Part shown: positions 9,763-19,868 of the stretch, piece by piece | Layout: each line of letters opens with the position of its first letter | Numbering within the stretch: position 1 is the first letter of the stretch | Position numbers and translations under genes: made by a program | Notes under the pieces: model-generated | Told to the model about the DNA's origin: nothing | Databases searched by the model: none | Seen by the model: only the letters and a program-made list of their open reading frames with translations | Source: Aquincola tertiaricarbonis | GTDB lineage: Bacteria > Pseudomonadota > Gammaproteobacteria > Burkholderiales > Burkholderiaceae_C | Length of the DNA: 64,000 bases | Assembly (NCBI RefSeq): GCF_000969605.1 | Contig: NZ_JZUE01000013.1 | Span: forward strand, 141,609-205,608 | Direction of reading: 5' to 3'

Positions 9763-11106
9763 TCACAGTTCGCCGTACGAGTGCAACCCCGACAGGAACA
9801 TGTTGACGCCCAGAAACGCAAAGGTGGTGATGGCCAGGCCCACCAGCGCCCACCAGGCCGACGGCACGCCGCGCAGCCCCTTCATCAGCCTCATGTGCAG
9901 CCAGGCCGCATAGTTCAGCCACACGATCAGCGCCCAGGTTTCCTTCGGGTCCCAGCTCCAGTAGCCGCCCCAGGCCTCGGCCGCCCAGAAGGCGCCCAGG
10001 ATGGTGGCCACGGTGAAGAAGGCGAAGCCCACCGCGATGGACTTGTACATCACGTCGTCCAGCAGCTCGAAGGCCGGCAGGCGGGCGGCGATGCGCCGGC
10101 GCGCCATCAGGATGGCGGCCACGATGAAGGCGCTGATGCCGAAATACACCATCCAGTAGGTGCTGCTGGTGCTGCCGGCCGCGCCCTGGCGGAACACGAT
10201 GGGCTCGAAGCACAGCACCACGCCCAGCAGCCACAGCGGCGCCAGCTTGTACCAGCGGGTCTCGTCGGCCTGCTGCTTGATGAGGTAGGCGAAGGCCACC
10301 ATCGCGGCCAGCGCGAAGGTGCCGTAGCCGATGAAGTTGGCCGGCACATGCAGCTTCATCCACCAGCTCTGCAGCGCGGGCACCAGCGGCTGGATCTCGT
10401 GCGCCTCGCGCACCACCGTGTACCAGAGCAGGAAGCCCACCGCGGCGCTCACCACCAGCATCACGAAGGCGCCGAGCGCGCGGGTGCGGTAGTGCTGCTC
10501 GAAGTACAGGTAGAAGGCGGCCGTCATCCAGCAGAACAGCACGAACACCTCATAGAGGTTGCTCACCGGGATGTGGCCGATGTCGGCGCCGATCTGGTGG
10601 CTTTCGAACCAGCGCACCATGGTGCCCACCAGCGCCATGAACACCGCCGCCCAGGCCATGCGGGAGCCGATGCGCTGCGCGGTGTTGTCTTCGGCCCGCA
10701 CGAAGAAGCCGATCCAGTAGAAGATCGTGCTCATGAAGAACAGCACGCTCATCCACAAGATGGCGCTCTGGCTCGACAGGAAGTACTTCAGCAGGAAGAC
10801 GTTGTCGGCCTGCGCCAGGTCGGCGCCGAAACCGTCGGTCTGCCGGTTGTACAGGCCGATGGCCAGCAGCGTGGCCGCGCCCACGGCCAGGCCCAGCAGC
10901 CGCAGCGCGCCCCAGAACCAGCCCAGGGCGATCATCACCGGCGCCGCACCGATCAGGATCGCCTTCTCGTAGACGTCCATCGAGCCGTTGTAGCGGTTGA
11001 ACGCGAACACGGTGCCGGCCACCACCAGCAGTGCGAAGAGCCAGTCGAACACGCCGCGGTTGGCATAGCGGCGCGAACCCTGCAGGGTGAGCGTGGTGGT
11101 GTTCAT
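9763..11106 (-). CDS. ccsB: CcsB (CcsA/ResC-type) cytochrome c biogenesis protein
   Basis: This is the heme-handling membrane subunit of System II cytochrome c maturation, working with ResB to attach heme to apocytochromes in the periplasm. The 447-residue product has many hydrophobic helices and the tryptophan-rich heme motif near the C-terminus (AEAWGGYWSWDPKETWAL) followed by NYAAWLHMR. The ATG at 11106 is chosen because it overlaps the resB stop as ATGA and gives a normal N-terminus (MNTTTLTLQGSRRYANRG); longer starts add an Arg-rich nonsense leader. It belongs to the operon cytochrome c4-resB-ccsB. Confidence 0.94.
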   Translation of the reverse strand: MNTTTLTLQGSRRYANRGVFDWLFALLVVAGTVFAFNRYNGSMDVYEKAILIGAAPVMIALGWFWGALRLLGLAVGAATLLAIGLYNRQTDGFGADLAQADNVFLLKYFLSSQSAILWMSVLFFMSTIFYWIGFFVRAEDNTAQRIGSRMAWAAVFMALVGTMVRWFESHQIGADIGHIPVSNLYEVFVLFCWMTAAFYLYFEQHYRTRALGAFVMLVVSAAVGFLLWYTVVREAHEIQPLVPALQSWWMKLHVPANFIGYGTFALAAMVAFAYLIKQQADETRWYKLAPLWLLGVVLCFEPIVFRQGAAGSTSSTYWMVYFGISAFIVAAILMARRRIAARLPAFELLDDVMYKSIAVGFAFFTVATILGAFWAAEAWGGYWSWDPKETWALIVWLNYAAWLHMRLMKGLRGVPSAWWALVGLAITTFAFLGVNMFLSGLHSYGEL

Positions 11107-13223
11107 GCGGCGTCCTTCAGGATGTCGTGCTTCAGGCGGTCGAATTCGGCGTCGGCGTCGAGTGTGCGCCGCGTGGTGGACAGGGCCGTGCTCACGCGCG
11201 TGCCGCCCTGGCCGTCGTCTTGGAGCCAGATCCACAGCCGGCGTTCCCGCACGTACAGCATCGCGAACACGCCGATGATCAGCAGCACCGCGCCCAGGTA
11301 CACCAGCGTCTTGCCGGGCGCACGCGCCACCTGGAACACGCTGGCCTGGATCTGCGTGAAGTCGCTCAGCTGCAGCAGCACCGGCGCCGGGTACAGGAAG
11401 CTGTCGGACAGCGACAGCACCGCCAGCGACATGAAGGCCTGGGTCTTGTCGCCGGGCTCGGCGGGCTTCAGGCCGGCCTTCTCGCGGGCGGCGTTGTGCA
11501 ACTCGAACAGCGCACCGTTCAGGATGCGCAGCAGTACCTCGGAGATGCGCGCGCGCTCGGCCTCGGGCACCGTGGTTTCCAGGAAGCGCGACAGCGACAT
11601 CAGCCCGCCCGGCGCCTGCGAGGCGTCGTCCTTGGCGCCCGGCACCTCGGCACCGGAGAACAGGCCCAGCACCCGCTGCGTGGTGACGGTCAGCTGCTCG
11701 CCCATTTCCGGCCGGTCGGCCGGCGTGGCCTTGGCCACGTAGCGGCGCACCGCCTCGGCGCGCAGCGCCGGGTCGCCCAGCGCGCGGCGCAGCTGCAGCC
11801 AGCCGTCGATGCCGTCGTTGTCGTCCACCGGGATGCGCAGGTAGCGGAAGTTCTCGTTCGGCGTGTCGCGCACGCCGGCCAGGTACACCCGCTGGCCGTC
11901 GATCTCCACCGGCACCATGTAGTTGTTGAATTCGCGCGCCTGGCCGGCCGCGTCGCGCAGCCGGTACGAGACCGAAGGGCCCACGTTCTGCAGCGTCTTG
12001 GTGGTCTGCGTCTTCACGCCGGAGCCCAGGTGCTGCTCCAGCGAGCGCACCAGATCCACCTTCCGCACGTCGGTGCCGGCGGCGCCGGTGTTCATCGCGC
12101 CCATGTTCTCGACGTTGATCACCCGCAGGCCCGACAGCTCCAGCGTCAGCTGCTGGGCCTCGCTGGTCAGCGTGGTGCTTTCGCCCACGCGGCCCTGGAT
12201 GTCGAACGGCTCGGTGCCGGGCTTGAGCGGCAGCGCCTTCAGCGTGAGCTTGGAGCCGCCATCGTCGAAGCTGCTCTGGTAGATCGTCACGCCGCGGTGG
12301 AAGGCCGGCTGGTTCACCTTTACCGTGGCCGGGATCGCCTCGCCGGTGTCGCGGTCGTGGATCACGATCTCGCTGGCGAACAGCTTGGGCATGCCCGTTT
12401 CGTAGTAGTCGACGATGAACTTCTTCAGCTCGATGTCGAAGGGCAGGTCCTGCAGCACCACGCCGTTGGACATGCTGATGATGGCGGTGCCGGCGCGGCC
12501 CTGCTCCGGCACCAGCAGGTTGGCGCGGAAGGTGGGATTGCGCTCGGACAGCCGGTGCGAGTCCGGCACGTCGCGCAGCATGCCCCCGCCCAGGAAGGGC
12601 GTCTTGCCCAGCAGCGCCATCTGCGCACGCACCACCAGGTCGCCGTCGAACAGCCCGCCCAGGCAGATCAGCACGATGGAGCTGTGCGCGGCCAGGTAGC
12701 CCACCTTGTTGGCCATGCCCTTGCGCGCGGCGATCATCGTGCCGTGCGGGCGGATCTGCACCTTGGCCTTCCAGCCGCTGCCCGTCAGCAGCTTGCCGAT
12801 GCGCTCATAGGCGGCGTCGCGGCCTTCAGGCAGCGTGCCTTGGGCCTTGTGATGGAAAGCGCTGAGCGACTGCTCGCGCAGGTGTTCCTTGTAGGCGCGC
12901 AGCTCCGCCACGATCTTGGGCAGGTTGCGGGCGATGCACAGGCTGGTGGAGGTGACCAGGAAGGCCAGGATCAGCAGGAACCACCAGGCGCTGTACACCG
13001 CATACAGGCCCACGGCGTCGAACACCTGCGCCCAGAACGGGCCGAACTGGTTGACGTAGTTGTTGGCCGGCTCATGCTGCTTGACGACCGTGCCGATGAC
13101 CGACGCGATGCAGATCACCGTCAGCAGCGAGATCGCGAAGCGCATCGACGACAACAGCTCGACGGCGTCGCGCCAGGCCCGCGAGCGGCTGCTGACTTCG
13201 AGGCCGGTGGTGGGCAGGCTCAT
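11103..13223 (-). CDS. resB: ResB (Ccs1) cytochrome c biogenesis protein
   Basis: ResB pairs with CcsB in System II cytochrome c assembly and helps present the apocytochrome. The product has 706 residues. It has an N-terminal helix group (SMRFAISLLTVICIASVIGTVVKQHEP, then WWFLLILAFLVTSTSLCIARN), another helix near VGYLAAHSSIVLICLGGLFD, a large periplasmic domain, and a last helix (LVYLGAVLLIIGVFAMLYVRERRLWIWL). Length and layout are normal for beta-proteobacterial ResB. It follows the cytochrome c4 gene, with a strong terminator in the gap, so transcription into resB needs read-through or its own promoter. Confidence 0.94.
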   Translation of the reverse strand: MSLPTTGLEVSSRSRAWRDAVELLSSMRFAISLLTVICIASVIGTVVKQHEPANNYVNQFGPFWAQVFDAVGLYAVYSAWWFLLILAFLVTSTSLCIARNLPKIVAELRAYKEHLREQSLSAFHHKAQGTLPEGRDAAYERIGKLLTGSGWKAKVQIRPHGTMIAARKGMANKVGYLAAHSSIVLICLGGLFDGDLVVRAQMALLGKTPFLGGGMLRDVPDSHRLSERNPTFRANLLVPEQGRAGTAIISMSNGVVLQDLPFDIELKKFIVDYYETGMPKLFASEIVIHDRDTGEAIPATVKVNQPAFHRGVTIYQSSFDDGGSKLTLKALPLKPGTEPFDIQGRVGESTTLTSEAQQLTLELSGLRVINVENMGAMNTGAAGTDVRKVDLVRSLEQHLGSGVKTQTTKTLQNVGPSVSYRLRDAAGQAREFNNYMVPVEIDGQRVYLAGVRDTPNENFRYLRIPVDDNDGIDGWLQLRRALGDPALRAEAVRRYVAKATPADRPEMGEQLTVTTQRVLGLFSGAEVPGAKDDASQAPGGLMSLSRFLETTVPEAERARISEVLLRILNGALFELHNAAREKAGLKPAEPGDKTQAFMSLAVLSLSDSFLYPAPVLLQLSDFTQIQASVFQVARAPGKTLVYLGAVLLIIGVFAMLYVRERRLWIWLQDDGQGGTRVSTALSTTRRTLDADAEFDRLKHDILKDAA

Positions 13224-13247
13224 GGGGCGAAATTATCGTGCGGGCGG

Positions 13248-13272
13248 AAAAAAGGCCGGTACGGGACCGGCC
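13248..13272 (-). terminator. Intrinsic terminator after the cytochrome c4 gene
   Basis: On the minus strand GGCCGGT and ACCGGCC form a perfect 7-bp stem with a 5-nt loop, followed directly by six T. It lies between the cytochrome c4 stop and the resB start, so it should uncouple the abundant cytochrome from the biogenesis genes. Confidence 0.85.
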
Positions 13273-13296
13273 TCGGGTACGGGAGCGCGAAGGGTC

Positions 13297-13911
13297 TTAG
13301 CGCAGGCCGGCAATGTAGTCGGACACGGCCTTGATCTCGGCGTCGCTCATCTTGCTGGCGATCGCGGTCATCTGCGCATTGTTGGCGCGACCGCCGCTGC
13401 GGAAACCCACCAGCTGCGATTCGGTGTAGGTGGCGTGCTGGCCGCTCAGGCGCGGGTACTGCGAGGGGATGCCGCCGCCGGTGGGGCTGTGGCAGCTGGC
13501 GCAGGCCGGCACCGCCTTGGACAGGATGCCGCCGCGGTAGATGCTTTCGCCCAGCTGCACGGTTTCCTTGTTGGTGGCAAAGCCCGGCTTGGACTGCTTG
13601 GAGGCATAGAACGCGGACACGTTGCGCATGTCTTCGTCGCTCAGCTGGGCGGCGAAGCCCTGCATGATCGGATTCTTGCGCTTGCCCGACTTGAACTCGT
13701 GCAGTTGCTTCGAGAGGTATTCCGGATGCTGGCCCTGCAGGATGGGATAGGCCGGGCTGCCGCGGTTGCCGTCGGCGGCATGGCAGGCAACACACACCTG
13801 CGTCGCGATGGCCTGCCCTTTGGTCAGGTCGGGCTTGGCGGGCGCGGTTGCTTCAGCGGCAAGCGCGGGCGCCAAGGCGGCGGCGAAGATCAGGGCAATG
13901 AGCGACTTCAT
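13297..13911 (-). CDS. Diheme cytochrome c4-type protein
   Basis: This is a periplasmic electron carrier, probably feeding a terminal oxidase. The 204-residue product has a Sec signal (MKSLIALIFAAALAPALAAE) and two heme c sites, CVACH (Cys40, Cys43, His44) and CASCH (Cys137, Cys140, His141), each in a c4-like half. Methionine ligands are expected from NPIMQGFAAQLSDEDMRNV and AQMTAIASKMSDAEIKAV. Length and repeat symmetry match cytochrome c4. It is encoded next to the System II genes that would mature it and has its own terminator. Confidence 0.93.
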   Translation of the reverse strand: MKSLIALIFAAALAPALAAEATAPAKPDLTKGQAIATQVCVACHAADGNRGSPAYPILQGQHPEYLSKQLHEFKSGKRKNPIMQGFAAQLSDEDMRNVSAFYASKQSKPGFATNKETVQLGESIYRGGILSKAVPACASCHSPTGGGIPSQYPRLSGQHATYTESQLVGFRSGGRANNAQMTAIASKMSDAEIKAVSDYIAGLR

Positions 13912-13962
13912 GTCGTAGGCGGCGGCGTTGGAGGTTCAAACCGCCGGATTTTACAATGCCGG

Positions 13963-14697
13963 ATGACCGAATCACCTGACGCCCGTACGGCGCTCGCCTG
14001 GACCCACACCGCGCGCTTCCTCACCACGGCCAGCAAGCTCGACCAGCTGCCCGTCTCGGAGCTGCCGGAAATCGCCTTCGTGGGGCGCAGCAACGCGGGC
14101 AAATCGACCGCCATCAACACGCTGGCGCAGCAGAAGCGGCTGGCCTTCGCCTCCAAGACGCCGGGCCGCACCCAGCACATCAACCTGTTCCACCTCGGGC
14201 CGAAGGACGCGCCCGACACGCTGTTCGCCGACCTGCCCGGCTACGGCTACGCGGCAGTGGCGCGCACCGCCAAGCTGCGCTGGCAGCAGGTGATGGCCGA
14301 CTACCTGGAGATTCGCCGCAGCCTGTCGGGCGTGGTGCTGATGGTGGACAGCCGCCTGGGCTTCACCGAGCTGGACCAGCAGCTGCTGCAGTTCGTGGCG
14401 CCGCGGGTGGGCACCGGCGAGGTCAAGCTGCTGGTGCTGCTGACCAAGGCCGACAAGCTCTCGCGCAAGGAAGCCGATGCGGCGGTGCGTGCCGCCACCG
14501 ACGTGCTGGCGCAAGTGAGCACCGACGATGCCGATGTGAGCCTCAGCCTGTTCTCGGCGCTGAAGAAAAGCGGCGTGGGGGATGCTGCGGAAACCCTGTA
14601 CGGCTGGGTGCATCCACCGGCACCGGCACCGGCAGCGGCAGCGGCAGCGGCGGCGGTAGCTGCTGCGGCGGCCGATCCGGCCGATCCGGCCGAATGA
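13963..14697 (+). CDS. yihA: YihA/EngB ribosome-biogenesis GTPase
   Basis: This essential GTPase is needed for 50S subunit assembly. The product has 244 residues. G1 is GRSNAGKST (residues 41-49), G2 lies in KTPGRTQ, G3 is DLPG (90-93) and G4 is TKAD. The core ends near residue 215. It is followed by an unusual tail made almost only of Ala and Pro plus an Asp-Pro-Ala repeat, encoded by a GCN/CCG-rich tract at about 14620-14695. The start ATG at 13963 is the first in-frame ATG and gives a normal family N-terminus. It is divergent from the cytochrome c4 gene with about 50 bp between starts. Confidence 0.94.
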   Translation: MTESPDARTALAWTHTARFLTTASKLDQLPVSELPEIAFVGRSNAGKSTAINTLAQQKRLAFASKTPGRTQHINLFHLGPKDAPDTLFADLPGYGYAAVARTAKLRWQQVMADYLEIRRSLSGVVLMVDSRLGFTELDQQLLQFVAPRVGTGEVKLLVLLTKADKLSRKEADAAVRAATDVLAQVSTDDADVSLSLFSALKKSGVGDAAETLYGWVHPPAPAPAAAAAAAAVAAAAADPADPAE

Positions 14698-14844
14698 AAA
14701 AGGCGGCCCGCCCCCCTCTTGTTCGAGCGCCACTCCCTGGTGTTGTCGGTGGGCTGAGCCGGGGCCGAGTGTAGGAAGCGGGGCCGGTCCGGACACCCCG
14801 CGAGCACGGGGCTGGTACTTGGGCGACGGCCGCCGGCGGCGCTG

Positions 14845-16383
14845 TCAGCCGCGCCGGCCTTGCTCCTGGATCTGGCGCATCAGCCGGGCGGCGGCTCGCC
14901 GGACCAGCGAGCGCGGCTGCATGCCGCGCAACAGGCCTTCGGCATGCAGGCGCTGCAGCGCCGAGCGGCGCAGCGCCCAGGTCTGGCGGCCGCCGGCCAG
15001 CTCGGCGAACAGCCACAGGTCGTCCGCCTGCCACAGCAGCTGCAGCACCCGCCAATGGCCGTCGATGAAGATGCGGGCCCAGGCCGCGGGCTGCTGGCCG
15101 TCCAGCCAGGCGGCGGCTTCGTCGGCATCCTCCGGCGGCAGCGCGGCGGCGGTGGCCTGCGCATCGGCCAGCAGATCGGCGCTCACCGTGCTCAGCATGT
15201 GCGCGTCCAGCGGCAGGGGCACGCCGCGCTCGGCGGCCGTGGGCGGGAAGCTGGGGCCCAGCGTCTCCAGCGTGGCGATGGCGTCGGCCGCGGCCTGCAG
15301 GCGGTCGTGGAACTGCTGCTGCGCCTGGGTCGCCAAGCGCTTGAGCGCCCAGCGGAAGGAGGCGGCGTCGGGCTGTTCCTCGCAAGCCATGGCCGCCACC
15401 AGCGTTCCGGCCTGGGCCAACAGTTGCTGGCGCTGGGCATCCGCGGGCGGTTCGTGCAGCTCCGCCAGGAAGGCGATGCGGTCGATGAACTCCCACATCG
15501 GGTGGGTGTACGCATCCAGCGTGGTGGGGTCCTGGCGTGCCACGCGCAGGGCCACCGGCTGCACCCGCTGCAGCAGCGCCTGTACGTCCGCCGCCAGCCC
15601 GCTGCCTTGCAGGATGGCGTCGAAGATGCGCGGCAGCAGCAAGGGTGCGTCTGCGGCGTTGGGCAGCACTGCGGCGGATTCGGCCACCGTCGGGGCCGCA
15701 GCGGCAGGCATCTGCTTGCGCAGGCCTTCCAGCGTCGGCGGCGGCGGATTCTGGCGATGCCAGCTGCGCGACTGCGTGCCGGTGACGATGGTGCGGTAGC
15801 TGCTGGGCGTGACGCCCGCGTCCTCCAGCCGCGTGCAGGCCGAGGCATACGCCATGCGCAATGCCCGCGCCAGCGGCGGCGTGGCCGTGCGCAAGAAGGC
15901 CAGCTGAAGCCCGGGCGAGGCGGGCAGTTCGCCGACGGCGGACCACAGCGAACGCACGAACAACTCGGGCCGCAGCGGATTGGTGTCGCGCGCCACGTGC
16001 AGGTCGCCCACCAGCGCGGAGGTGAAGGCACGCAGTTCGCGCAGCTCGAATTCGGTGGCGGCGGCCAGCGCCTGCACGCTGCGCGACAGCTCCACGTCCG
16101 TCTGCACCGCGGCGTCCTCGACCAGCGACAGGGTGCCCAGCCCGTGCGGCAGCCGGCCGCCTGGCGCCTGCGGCCGCAACAGCTCGCCCAACCGGCGCGC
16201 GAAGCCGGACACCAGCTCGGCGCGGTACAGGTGCACCAGGCGCTGCACGTCGGGCAGCAGCGCCTGGCCCGGGCCAGAACCGGCGGACAGCGCGGCCACG
16301 CCGTTGAGCACCTCCTGCATCAGCAGGGGTGCGCGGGCCAGTTCATCGTCGATGAACTGAGGCAGCGACGGGCGTCGTGGCAT
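14845..16383 (-). CDS. DUF1631-type protein
   Basis: The 512-residue product resembles DUF1631 proteins of beta- and gamma-proteobacteria, which are uncharacterised cytosolic proteins. Recognisable segments are LSLVEDAAVQTDVELSRSV, NPLRPELFVRSLW, HPMWEFIDRIAFL and a C-terminal part with WRVLQLLWQADDLWLFAEL. Most family members I know are longer (about 700 residues), so this one is a short form. The ATG at 16383 gives MPRRPSLPQFIDDELARAPLL; the frame stays open upstream through the groEL terminator, which argues against an earlier start. It lies just downstream of groESL but is cut off from it by a strong terminator. Confidence 0.75.
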   Translation of the reverse strand: MPRRPSLPQFIDDELARAPLLMQEVLNGVAALSAGSGPGQALLPDVQRLVHLYRAELVSGFARRLGELLRPQAPGGRLPHGLGTLSLVEDAAVQTDVELSRSVQALAAATEFELRELRAFTSALVGDLHVARDTNPLRPELFVRSLWSAVGELPASPGLQLAFLRTATPPLARALRMAYASACTRLEDAGVTPSSYRTIVTGTQSRSWHRQNPPPPTLEGLRKQMPAAAAPTVAESAAVLPNAADAPLLLPRIFDAILQGSGLAADVQALLQRVQPVALRVARQDPTTLDAYTHPMWEFIDRIAFLAELHEPPADAQRQQLLAQAGTLVAAMACEEQPDAASFRWALKRLATQAQQQFHDRLQAAADAIATLETLGPSFPPTAAERGVPLPLDAHMLSTVSADLLADAQATAAALPPEDADEAAAWLDGQQPAAWARIFIDGHWRVLQLLWQADDLWLFAELAGGRQTWALRRSALQRLHAEGLLRGMQPRSLVRRAAARLMRQIQEQGRRG

Positions 16384-16453
16384 GGCGGGCGGCAGGTGGT
16401 CGAGCGCCGATTGTTCGGCCCGGCCGCCGGTGCCCAAGCCCGGAAAAGCGGCG

Positions 16454-16487
16454 AAAAAAAAGCCCGCGGCTTTCGCCGCAGGCTTTT
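16454..16487 (-). terminator. Intrinsic terminator of groS-groL
   Basis: On the minus strand an 11-bp stem (AAGCCTGCGGC with GCCGCGGGCTT, one T-G wobble) closes a GAAA tetraloop and is followed by eight T. It lies about 25 bp after the groL stop and is one of the strongest terminators in the window. Confidence 0.92.
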
Positions 16488-16513
16488 CGGGAGAGCAGGC
16501 TGTTGGCCTGGAC

Positions 16514-18172
<1,659 letters not shown>

Positions 18173-18289
18173 TCAGTGAATGTGGGCTGACGGGGAGCCG
18201 AGCCGGATCCGGGTTCCCCGGTCCGGCGAGAGCCCCCTCGGGGTGGCGAGGATCGCGGCGGCGCCGCGACCGCAGCCTGGGGGCCCCGC

Positions 18290-18580
18290 TTATTTCTCGA
18301 CGACGGCGAAGAGGTCCTCTTCGCGCATCACGAGCAGTTCGTCGCCGTCGACCTTGACGGTCTGGCCGCTGTACTTGCCGAACAGCACGCGGTCACCAAC
18401 CTTGATGTTCAGGGCCACGAAGTCGCCCTTCTCGTTGCGCTTGCCGGGACCCACCGCCAGCACTTCGCCCTGGTCGGGCTTCTCGGCGGCGTTGTCGGGG
18501 ATCACGATGCCAGAGGCGGTCTTGGTTTCTTGTTCCAGGCGCTTGACGATCACGCGATCGTGCAACGGACGAAGTTTCAT
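18290..18580 (-). CDS. groS: GroES, 10-kDa co-chaperonin
   Basis: GroES caps the GroEL chamber as a heptamer. The 96-residue product begins [16 protein letters not shown] and contains the mobile-loop region ([18 protein letters not shown]) and the conserved [11 protein letters not shown]. The ATG at 18580 is chosen because AGGAGA lies 6 bp upstream and the family starts here; 13 further in-frame codons upstream are not conserved. It is the first gene of the operon, about 90 bp downstream of a CIRCE operator. Confidence 0.98.
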   Translation of the reverse strand: MKLRPLHDRVIVKRLEQETKTASGIVIPDNAAEKPDQGEVLAVGPGKRNEKGDFVALNIKVGDRVLFGKYSGQTVKVDGDELLVMREEDLFAVVEK

Positions 18581-18670
18581 GGGTTCTCCTAGTGCAATTG
18601 ACACTTTGGGTGGGCTCACGGGCCGTGGCGGCAGTCGCCTCGACCCGTTCAGTCGGTCTCTTTTGGAGTG

Positions 18671-18697
18671 TTAGCACTCAACCGTGTCGAGTGCTAG
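18671..18697. promoter_or_regulatory. CIRCE operator (HrcA binding site)
   Basis: TTAGCACTC, a 9-bp spacer and GAGTGCTAG match the CIRCE consensus TTAGCACTC-N9-GAGTGCTAA at 17 of 18 arm positions. It lies over the expected transcription start of groS-groL, so HrcA bound here would block initiation. Confidence 0.95.
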
Positions 18698-18704
18698 CAA
18701 ACGG

Positions 18705-18732
18705 ATTATAGGGACGGCGGACGCCGATTCAA
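18705..18732 (-). promoter_or_regulatory. groS-groL promoter
   Basis: On the minus strand TTGAAT and a perfect TATAAT are separated by 16 bp, placing +1 inside the CIRCE. The same bases also read CCTTGAAT and CCCTATAA, close to the heat-shock sigma-32 boxes, so a dual sigma-70/sigma-32 promoter is possible. Confidence 0.8.
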
Positions 18733-18747
18733 GGGGTGGGCGAACGC

Positions 18748-19836
18748 CTACCTGCCAGCGACGGGAAATTCCAGCCAGGTCACCAGGGCGGCCGCCTCGT
18801 CGTCGCCAGGCGCTGCCTGCCGCCGGAATTCGATGCGACCGCCCAGAGAGCGGGCCAGCCCGCGCAGGATGCGGAAACCCAGCCGGTCGCCGGCATCGGC
18901 GTCGAAGTCGGCGGGCAGGCCGGCGCCGTCGTCGGTGATGGTGAGCACGCACCGACCCGGCCCCGCATTGTCCAGCGTGATATCGATGGTGCCGCCCCGA
19001 CCGGCGGTAAAGCCGTGTTTCAACGCATTGGTCACCACTTCCACCACCAGCAGCGAGAGCGTCACCGTGCGGTCGAAGTCCAGCACCAGCGGCGGGCCCT
19101 GCACCTGGCAGCGCACCTCCGCCTGCCCGGCGGCGGCGATCACGTCGTCGCACAGCGTGCGCAGGGTCAGGGTCAGCGGCACGTCGGCACTGTCCGGGGC
19201 GTGCAGCCGGCGGTGGATGCGCGACATCATGTCGAAGCGGTGGCGGGCTTCGCTGAGCGCCTGCGCGGCTTCCGGGTTGTGGGCCAGGCGCTTGTGCTGC
19301 ACCGCCAGCAGCCCGCCGATGAAGGCCAGGTTGTTGGCCACGCGGTGCTGCAGTTCACTGAACAGCGTGGTGCGCTGGTCCAGCAGGGCGCGGGTGCGCT
19401 GCTGCTCCGCGGCCAGGCGGTCCAGCGCATGGTTCATCAGGCCCACCACCAGGATGTTGACCACCGCCACCAGGGCGAACAGGCCCATGGCCAGCACCGA
19501 CGCCAGGTCCAGCCCCAGCGCGGTGAACGGGCGGATGAACCAGTACCACGCGGCCAGCAGCGAAAGCACCGCGCACAGGGCGCCGGGGCCGCGGCCACCC
19601 ACCAGCGTGCTGAGCAGCATCGCCGGGAAGAAGGTGAGGAACGGGAAGCCCAGCGGCAGCCACGCGCCCATGGCAAAACGCGCGGCCAGCGCGATGCCAA
19701 AGGTGGCGAGGCTGAAGCCGTAGCCGAACAGCGGCCGGCTGCGTGAGCGCGCGGCGAAGGCCAGGAACCGATCCCACGGGCGGCTGCTCAAGGTGCACTC
19801 CCTCACGACGTTGCCCCGCGCGGGGCCCGGCCGCAT
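18748..19836 (-). CDS. Membrane sensor histidine kinase (DUF4118 plus HisKA_2/HWE-type core)
   Basis: The 362-residue product has four N-terminal membrane helices of the DUF4118 (KdpD-like) type at about residues 35-135, a short linker, then a HisKA_2 box (SELQHRVANNL) with the likely phospho-acceptor His164. The ATPase part carries EVVTNALKHGF (N box) and TITDDGAGLP (G1 box). No response regulator gene is adjacent, so the partner is elsewhere. The start is uncertain: the first ATG, at 19836, sits in the loop of a 9-bp inverted repeat and lacks a clear ribosome site; starts 10-17 codons later would not change the domains. Confidence 0.85.
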   Translation of the reverse strand: MRPGPARGNVVRECTLSSRPWDRFLAFAARSRSRPLFGYGFSLATFGIALAARFAMGAWLPLGFPFLTFFPAMLLSTLVGGRGPGALCAVLSLLAAWYWFIRPFTALGLDLASVLAMGLFALVAVVNILVVGLMNHALDRLAAEQQRTRALLDQRTTLFSELQHRVANNLAFIGGLLAVQHKRLAHNPEAAQALSEARHRFDMMSRIHRRLHAPDSADVPLTLTLRTLCDDVIAAAGQAEVRCQVQGPPLVLDFDRTVTLSLLVVEVVTNALKHGFTAGRGGTIDITLDNAGPGRCVLTITDDGAGLPADFDADAGDRLGFRILRGLARSLGGRIEFRRQAAPGDDEAAALVTWLEFPVAGR

Positions 19837-19852
19837 GCATGCACGGCCGGGC
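19825..19852. repeat. Inverted repeat around the kinase start codon
   Basis: GCCCGGCCG and CGGCCGGGC form a perfect 9-bp stem with a 10-nt loop (CATGCATGCA). The annotated ATG of the histidine kinase is in the loop. It could end transcription from the upstream XRE gene or hide the start codon. Confidence 0.6.
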
Positions 19853-19868
19853 TGCCCGACGGGCGCGA

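Noticed and set aside
14698..14844. Terminator between yihA and the DUF1631 gene
   Set aside because: GGCGGGCCGCC followed by five T on the minus strand is present, but the stem is only 4 bp and the run points into yihA, so I do not call it.
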